Assembly (NCBI GenBank): GCA_963930645.1
Contig: OZ005660.1
Span: 202,520,927-202,584,926 of the forward strand
Direction of reading: 5' to 3'
DNA length: 64,000 nucleotides
From: Salticus scenicus
Lineage: Eukaryota; Arthropoda; Arachnida; Araneae; Salticidae
Part shown: piece after piece, positions 50,001-59,500 of the stretch
Layout of the letters: every line of letters starts with the position of its first letter
How positions within the stretch are numbered: the first letter of the stretch is position 1
Translations under genes and position numbers: made by a program
The notes under the pieces: generated by a model
The model's input: the letters and a program-made list of their open reading frames with translations, nothing else
Told to the model about the DNA's origin: nothing
Databases searched by the model: none

Positions 50001-52297
50001 TATTATTACTCCCAAACAAGTGTATTTGATAATTTTAAAGCTATTATGGCATCAGTTTTAACATATTTATTTTTTTATGGTACAGGTTTAACTTTTCATT
50101 TTATTATTATTAGTATTTGTATTGATGTGTAAATAAATGCTTCTTTTGATGTCAAAAAAATAAATAAATAAAATAAGAAGTTGTAAGCATTTTATTTTTA
50201 TTGGTATCAGCTTGAAATTACAACTGAAAGAAAAGTAGCAGAAAAAAAAAAAAAAAAAAAAAAAAATTATAAACATAAAATTTTTAAAAATCTAATAGAA
50301 ATATAAAAAATCTAAAGGTATGTTGCAAAACTACCTGCATTCCTTTATTTAAAAAAAAAAAAAAATCAGAAATGTGCATTCCAGTTTTTTTTTTTTTTTT
50401 TTTTTTTTTTCCTCTTCACATTGCAAACAGGCAGACAAACACTTTATTTTATTAGTATATAAAATAATTCTTTTTAATTAAACATTATTTTCCCCCCTTT
50501 TTTTAAATCTTACACCATGCTATATAAAAATACTTTAGATAACTTACCAAAATGCTTATCTGCTCTGTAACTCATATTGTATCCTTTTTCACACATATGA
50601 ACACACTTAGGAGTTTGCACAATATCCCCACATGGAGGTCGTTTACCAGTGGAATGATGTTCACAGGCAGGAATGTCATATGGTTGACAACCCACATGAG
50701 AATTATAAAGGCCTCCAGTAACTATACCTTTATCAACCCAAAACTCCCATGCAGAGCCAGGGTAACCACCATCACATCTGAATTTGATAAATATCAATAA
50801 TAAATACAAGTTTCATAAAACTAACTGCAATGCTACAATTGAAAATGCATAACAAAATAAATACAGTGAACTCTCGTTAAAATGGACGAACAAGGGCCAG
50901 CAGTTTTTGTCCATATTAACGAGAGTCCATTATAACAGGAGTTCAGAAACTGAAGTCCTATATGAACTCTAAAATCACTATTATGTACACATACACAGTA
51001 TAACATGAATGAAAATTTGTTTCCTCAAATCCTTTTATTCACTAAAAATATAAAATCATGAAAACCGATACTTACAGTAGAGCGCCGATTATCTGAACAC
51101 GTCGGGACAGACCCTAGTTCGGATTAGCAAAAGTTCAGATAATTGGACAGACACCTTAAGGGATATTGTGACAATAGAAAACCACATGTACATAACTTTA
51201 TCAACTTCAACATCTTATGATCTTTTCACAGATTTTTGTTTTAAGCTTCTTTCCTCACTTTCAAGTGCTGTTATAAAATTGATTATGGAATCTTTATTCT
51301 TTTTAATTTCTGATATTGTAGACTTTCCTACACCATATTCCACTGCTAATTTTGTACCTGCTTCGCCATTTTTAAGCCTTTCCAATATCTTTACTTTTTC
51401 TCCCAATGAAAGAACAATTCTTTTTCGCTTGGCAGACATCTTATTTTCACCTTAGTTCTAAATGAAATGAACCAAACTGTATCAGATCACGAGTGTAGCT
51501 AGTTAACTCTTCCAAGAAACCTGTCTTTCAATAAGCTGGACTGTAATGGCTTGTGGGGTCCTTCTTTTGCATTGTTCTTTAAGCTGTTACTTTTCCGGAA
51601 GCAACATTCCTCAATATTTAGATTAACGAGTACTGAAAATTCTCCAGTAAAACGACTGATAACATAGAAGTTTCCTTCGACTGTTCACAACTCTCAATTG
51701 CTTAAATCCCATCCATCACTATAATCCCCCACGCCCTACGATTTTAAGGCATACAGCTATGCAGGGCTATTATGGTGTAAAAAGAATTATGAAAGAGTTA
51801 TTGCAAAGGTGACAAAAGAAAGATACAATGCGAAGGAGAGATGATATGAACAGGAATTTTGTGCTTTGATCTTGATTATACCCCCTTTCACAAAGCCTTG
51901 ATCTTTCACCTAAATCTGAAGAGGGGGGGGGATTGAAAAAAAATAGAGTGTTTGGATAATTGGAAGTTCTGTTAGGCATTTTTTCTTTTTTGGGGGGGAA
52001 GGAGAAATAGGCTGTTCGGATAAAGAAAAATAAATAGTAAAATAAGCTGTTCGGATAATTGGAAGTTCGGTCAATTGGAGTTCGGATAATCGGCGCTCTA
52101 CTGTACTTTCAAAACTTCTTTTCTTGATATAGTATAACTTGATAACAAAATCCTTTGCTATGTCTCCACATTAGAAGTGGAGACAGGTACAAATTGTTGA
52201 CCTCAACTGTCACTGTCAATCAATACTATTTACCACCCACAGTGTTATAGCACAGAGTGAAAGAGATTAACCCTTTTATTATTGAACCTTTTCATGT

Positions 52298-52350
<53 letters not shown>

Positions 52351-54751
52351 AATTTGGAAAGATTTTGGGAACTGACTCTTTTTCGAAGAAATTAAGCTTT
52401 GAGGGAAAAAAATGTCCATCTTAACGAATGAATTGTACGTATAAAGCAATGTTTATTACATGCAATTCCCATAGGCCTTAGCCAGGGATTCTATTTTTGT
52501 ACGTAATAACGAGAAATGCATCTTAAATGGAGCCGTCTTAACGAGTTCACTGTAGTATTTTTAAACCCAACCAAGTATCCCATTCCCCCCTCTTTCCATG
52601 CCTAGAGTTCTGAAGTACAATAAGTGAATTTTAAATGAAATTGATATCTGATCCAAACCACACAAAACAGTTTTCACTGACCTGAAAAATGATCCAAACC
52701 CTCAATAAAGAATTTTGACAACACATATCCTATTTTTTTATATTCAAAAACTAAATGAAAATTAAAAAGTTATTTAAAAATTGTATAAAATTAAGTTATA
52801 AAACAAAAGAAATTTTCATTTTAATTGGTACATACATTTTAAAAAGAACTGAAATGTTATTATGAATACACTAAGTTAAAATTTAAAAAATCTGATCTTT
52901 CTTTGTTCATTGCTTTTGTCCGATAAGGAAGTTTAGTTTACTGTAATAATTGGTATATGCATATAGTTAACCAACAGTATATATAATACGCTTATATCAG
53001 TTATAATTATATGAAACAAATTTCTACTTATTATTGTAAAAAAAAATTAAAGATGTCATCAACTCAACCAGACTTATTGAAAATTATTGCAGACTCAGAA
53101 AAAAAAAAAAAAAAAAGTCAACCCAAACAGTCCGGGTAATGTTTAAGTAAAATTGAATTACTGACTTTATGCTATCTCCAGCCGATGATTTTGACTAAAT
53201 ACAAATGTGTTTGTGAAATATTTGTCATAATTGTGTTCATGACTGCAACCCTTCTAGATATCACATACATATAAGGTAATGTATATCCCTGCATAGTACA
53301 GTATAATAAATAAAACATATTTCAAAATCCACCTACACAGTCTTTTGGTCTAGAAAGGTTTAAACAAAAGTACACTGTAAAAAATATGTCTTATTTGCTG
53401 CCAGAAATTCTCCGTAATTTGAGAAAATATGCGTAATTTACGAAAAAATTACATTGTCAGAACATATTTCCTCAAATTACAGAGACTTTCTGGCAGCAAA
53501 TAGGACATATTTTTTACAGTGATAGGTTAAAACATTACGCTAAATATACTAAATAAATTTTAATGGAGCTAACATTGCTGCTGAATTTGAAAAGAGATAC
53601 AAAAACTAAAGTTTCATTTTGAAAATGTTACATATCTAAGCATGATTTAAATTTTTATTTTAAAAGTAGGAGGGACAATAAATTAATACACATATTACCC
53701 CATGCCACAACTTGAACAACAGGAAAGGAGATCTTCAGCAGATAATTCTACCTTCACTTTGCCATTACTATGGATACAGTGTCTGTCTGACATAGCTTCG
53801 ACTGCACCAAATGCCTAAAAAGTAAAAATTAAAAGCATTAATTGTATATACTATATGCCTGGAGCAGTTAAGGGGTTAAGAAAATTTCGGTAATCAGCCA
53901 TAAAAATATTGAGATATGTTAACAAACATTATAAATGAAGAATTTTGCAAAGCTGTGCATTCATTCAAATAATCATGCATTTTTGGAACAGCTTTAAACA
54001 AAATGTGAGTTTTCACGATTAACAGTGAAATAATATAAAATTACATCTCATACACAGACATGATAACCACACGTGTATCTGTAGAAAACCACAATTTTTA
54101 TTAAAAAAAATTCACTGTAAAACACGTATAAAATATATTTAATTAAAATCATTAAAAAAACACATCGTGTCAAGGCCTTTCGCCCTGAACATCAGGGCAT
54201 CATCAGGACATAGCCATTTTAACTAGAAGAACAGTAACATTTGATTTATATATACATAAGAACCATATTTCAGTTACAGTTATTATACATGAAATAGACT
54301 GTTTCATTTGTGATTGATCTGTGTTCAACTATTTCATATATAATAACTGTACCCGAAATATGGTTCTTATGTATATATAAATCAAATGTTACTGTACTTC
54401 TAGTTAAAATGGCTATGACCTGATGATGCCCTGATGTTCAGGGTGAAAGGCCTTGACACAATGTGTTTTTTTAATGATTTTAATAAAAATTGTGGTTTTT
54501 AACAGTGAAATAATTGTATATTTTGCAATCAGTCAAAAAACTATCGAATTCAATTTATTCACTGGTCTCACACACACACAAAACAAAACAAAAGTAATAT
54601 GAATGTGTGTAACAATATGTAAAATTATATAATTCATCACTGAATTTAAAAAAATTAATCATGTAAAAAACAACGTTCTATCACATAATGAAACTCTCAT
54701 GAAGGGGTTAAACAATTCACATTTTTTTTTCCTTCACAAAAGTACAAACCT

Positions 54752-54791
<40 letters not shown>

Positions 54792-56536
54792 TAGCTTTGT
54801 GAAGCATCACTTTGATTTGTGTACAATAGATAACTTGCAGAAGAATTTGAATACATTATGGTCTATGATAAAAATTTATTTAAAACATGTTTTAATATCT
54901 TTATACTACATAAAACCTAATGAAGTCAACATATATTAGTCAGATGCACAAAATATGTTTGCCATTTTCCTATTTAGGAGATATTTAGGAAAATTAGATT
55001 CATAATGACGAAAAATACAAAGGTTTTAGCCATGATGTATCAAAAAACGGTAAATAACTCAAAAACAGTTTGGACAAATCTTGCAATCAATTTTTAACTG
55101 ACTTCCCAACTAGCCAGACATTTGAAACTTTCGGAAAAGCTCAAAACACGTTGACAATGCATTTTTAAAATATTTTTTAGCCAACTGTTACGGACACCAG
55201 CTGCTTTCAGCAGCGTTATATGATTCAACAGAAAATTTATTTAACTAACTTCCCGACTAGCTAAACATTTGAAACTTTCAGAATAGTTCAGAACATGGTG
55301 AAACTGCATTTTTTAAATACTTTTAGCCAACTGTTTCAGGTCTCTGCTGCCTTCGTCAGCATTACTTGTACAAATTTTGCAATCGATTTTTAACTAACTT
55401 TTGGACTAGCTAGGCATTTGAAACTTTCAGAAAAGCTCAGAACACAGTGACAATGCATTTTTTAAATAATTTTAGCAAATTGTTTCTGGTCACTGCTGCC
55501 TTCGGCAGCATTTATATGGTTCAACAGAAAATTTATTCAACTAACTTCCCAACTAGCTAGACATTTGAAACTTTCAGAATAGTTCAGAACACGATGAAAA
55601 TGCATTTTTTAAATATTTTTAGCCAACTGTTTTGGGTCCCTGTTGCCTTCAGCAGCATTACGAGTACAAATCTTGTAATCGATTTTCAACTGACTTCCCG
55701 ACTAGCTAAACATTTGAAACTTTCCGAAAGCTCAGAACATGATGACAATGCATTTTTAAAAATATTTTTAGCCAACTGTTTCGGATACCTGCTGCCTTCA
55801 GCAGCATTTATATGATTCAACAGAAAATTTATTTAACTAACTTCCCAACCAGCTAGACATTTGAAACTATCAGAATAGTTCAGAACATGGTGAAAATGCA
55901 TTTTTTAAATACTTTTAGCCAACTGTTTCAGGTCCAATGACAATGCACATTATGTATATTTCTAAAGGTGTATAAGGAAATCATGTGGTGCCCACATCAG
56001 AATTTTTATATTTAAAATTGTTTTGAGATAGATTTTGTTCTATTAAAGCCCAAACAGCAATATTAAGCAATCTTTACAAATTCAACAATTAAAAAATTCT
56101 ATTTTTAATAATTAAATTACTATCAATAAAAATATTTTTTAAAATAAATTTTAACTTTTTTGTTGTTTTGTTTAATATACATTCTTTTTTTTTTTTTAAA
56201 CTTTTTATGTTAAAAATATTTTAGAATAAGCTTCACAGTTAAAATCCCAAACATTAATATTCAAGCAATCTCATTAATATTTTTTTATTAAAATGTATAT
56301 TTTTACTAATTAAAATAGTTTTTCATTTAAATTAAATAAGTTTAATGAGCTCCTTATTCCTACGATCAATGACAGTAAAAAATCTTTCTATGTTTAAGAC
56401 CATTTTGAAATAGAATTATTTAAACACCCAAACAATACTATTAAGCAATCTCAAATAATTTAATTATTAAAAAATTATATTTTTAATAATTAAATTAATT
56501 TTTAATCAAAATACCTGGTTATAAATGCTTTCTTAA

Positions 56537-56581
<45 letters not shown>

Positions 56582-59500
56582 TTTATAGAAAAAAAAATCT
56601 GGTGTGTCACTCACACGACTTTCTATTACTCTGAAATTTAATGCTATAAATACAGTTTGGAGATTAAGAGGTAATATAATGTGTACTGTTATGTAAACCT
56701 ATATTAAAACAATCTAAATTAGGCTTTGGAAGAGTTTTATATGATAATTAGTTCTGTTTGAGAGGGCTTCATTACAGCATCTACATTTATATAGAATTTA
56801 AATCTGTTATTAAAATTAAAAGTTCACTTAAAATTATTCAGACAACTTTCACGCAACATTCCTTGAAACTTATCACTCTTGATCAAACTTTTCCAGCAAC
56901 AAACTTGTATTAACTTGAAAATACAACTTTTGGATCTCCTGAAATTGTTTGTTTTTAAGTTACTCTAAGAGCAGGGGCCAATACAGGATTTCAAACTTAA
57001 TACCTATTTTTGTGAAAAATCTTAAATATTTCAGAAAATTTTGGAGTGGAAGGCTGATATTTTATACCAACTATGTGTGTTGGTATAAAATATTAGCCTT
57101 CCAATCCAAAATTTTCTGAAATGAATTTTCATGGTTGATGAATAAATTTCTAAATTAAAATAAAATTTCGTGGTCTACTGGAGTTGTGCCATGAATATTA
57201 ATGTCACTTGATACAGCTGTGTTTACAGACTCGGTGACATTGCCAACGAATGTTATGTGAGAAACGCCTAGCTGGTAATCAGCCAGGGTAGCTCGATGGT
57301 TTGAGCATCCGCACGTAAAGCAGAAGGCCCGGGTTTGATTCCCGGCTCTGGTACTTTTCACATATTTGGTATAAAATATCAGCCTTCCGCTCCAAAATTT
57401 TCTGAAATGAATTTTCATGGTTGATGAATAAATTTCTAAATTAAAATCTTAACTATATTTTATTTTTGTGAAAATTTGTAGTGCATTCTTTTTCTATGTG
57501 TGTGGGGAGGGGGGGGAGTTCAAATTAAGTAAAATATTAAAAATAACGCTCAGCAGTTAGTGTGAGGCTTATAGCAGAACAAGAACCAAAACTCACTTCT
57601 CTCTGAAGTAAACAGTTCAGTAGCGAGAGTGTAAGTAGAAGTTGTTTTTGTTCGTGCTAGTATCACTGCATTTAAGGTGATCAAATTTTTTAAACCCAAT
57701 TTGAGGACAAATCATCAGAGCATCCTTAAATTGCATTATACATGAATTATACCAGGGAGGATAGATGCCTCACCATACAACATCAAAACGTCAAACTACC
57801 TGATGAATCAGCAAACAGTACACTATGGCCACAACTCCAGAGCGTCTTTACAAGCAAGAATCATTTTGTTTACTTATGTTTAACCATTTCTCGCCTGTAG
57901 CAAACGCTTGTGTAGAGTAGATTAAAGCCAACATTCCGCATGATTCTTACTTCATGAATCGCATCAACAGAAATACGCAAATAAATTACTTTTCTTCGAA
58001 AATGTGCTCACTTAAAAATGTCAGATTTTGCTGAGATGACTAAGATTTTTGTGAAAGTACTGATTTTACCTGTATAATTTTTGTGAAGGTACCAATAAAC
58101 GGTAGTAAAATCGACCTGTATTAACCCCTGAAAAAACCAAATGTTAAAAAACTTCACTTCAGTAGTCAGGAAGCCTCAAAACATGTAAATATACAAAAAG
58201 CAAAAAATGAATATTTAGCTTAAAAACATACATTATTTACCATATATGTCTATGAAGAATTCATTTCAATTCCTGAGCAGATTTCCTCGACATGGTAAAA
58301 TATTATAGTAAAGCACTTCCACAAACAATAAAAAAGAATGTTATCGCTTAAATATCTGCACCCTCTATATATTTTAAAGATTATGTACAGACTACAAGGT
58401 GCACCTAAATATAATCCTATAGTAATAATACACAGCACAACCTGAAATACACTTCCATCAATTTTCTGCAATTGTTGGTATTGCACTATAATCTAGTTCT
58501 TTTGTATAGCCCTGTAAATGAACAGTGAATGATTTCCCTATCATATTTTACAAGAAATATGTTTTTATGCATATATAAAATATATATTCATTTCATTTGG
58601 TTTAGTGCAGTCTATATATATTAAACTCTACTTACCTGCAATTCTCCCCATAGACGTAATGTATTTGAATTCTCTTTGGTGTCCCTGTTACGAACTATTT
58701 GCTTCATCTCAACGAAAAGCTTAGTGTAGCATCCCTATATCATACACATTTAGAATACCAAGTTTAGACTTTCTGCTACCAATTGTTCTTGAGATAGGCT
58801 GATAACAGACAGGCACACAGACCAATCGCTAGAAACATGATTTTTGGATGCAGGGGACCTCAAAATGTGTAAATATAACAAAAGCTCACTTTCGAAAATT
58901 TGACAAAACTTTCTCTACCTTATGGGTAAAAGAAAGTAAAAAATCATTTTATATATTAATTAATCTAGTATGTAGTGGCCACCACAAGACTCTCTTCTAT
59001 ATTTTCTTATACAAATTTACTAAGTGCAAATAATTTATTACAACGATTATTTATTAAAATTATCTAACATGATGAATGCAAATGATTTTTATCTTAGAGA
59101 AAACTAACACTAAATATCCAAAGAAAGGCAGTTTATTGTCTACAAATAACATATTAATAAATACGTTTTTATAAGGGTTCTCCCATATCAAGTTTTGTAC
59201 AGTTATATCCCATGGAAATTATGATATAGACTTCCCATTATCGAGGAAATTTGCAGTATAGCAGCGCCACCTACAGGCTGATAAGCATCTAAACTGAATC
59301 AGCATAATGTCTTATAAATGGTCTTCTCACATATTAAGTTTTGTTTGGTTGTACAAAACAGAACCTGAGATATAGTCTTTCCTTAAATTGTAGAAATCGT
59401 TTTGTAGCAGCGCCACCTGTTGAGCAGTTGATAAGCACTAATTTATGTTAAAGTGCATCTACATATAAATTTATATGAAATTCTATGCAGTAGCTTAGAG

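Larger units (their letters stand above)
50864..52552. mobile_element. Outer pogo-like MITE
   Basis: Ends CAGTGAACTCTCGTTAA and its complement (TTAACGAGTTCACTG) flanked by TA (50862-50863, 52553-52554). It was interrupted by the element at 51075-52103; without it, it would be about 660 bases. It contains a long (AT)n tract at 52301-52350. Confidence 0.85.
54035..54499. mobile_element. Foldback with outward hammerhead motifs, 15-bp TSD
   Basis: Arms on both sides of about 54.31 kb are reverse complements (blocks 'aaccatatttc', 'tatatacataag', 'aacagtaacatttgatttat' with its complement). TAACAGTGAAATAAT is duplicated at 54020-54034 and 54500-54514. Left and right arms each carry a hammerhead core pointing outward. 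No coding capacity; 465 bp in a cathepsin B intron. Confidence 0.88.

Noticed and set aside
51215..51439. Host jerky/CENP-B-like gene exon
   Set aside because: The HTH lies inside a TA-flanked element with pogo-type ends and stops after 74 codons; no downstream exon is needed to explain it.
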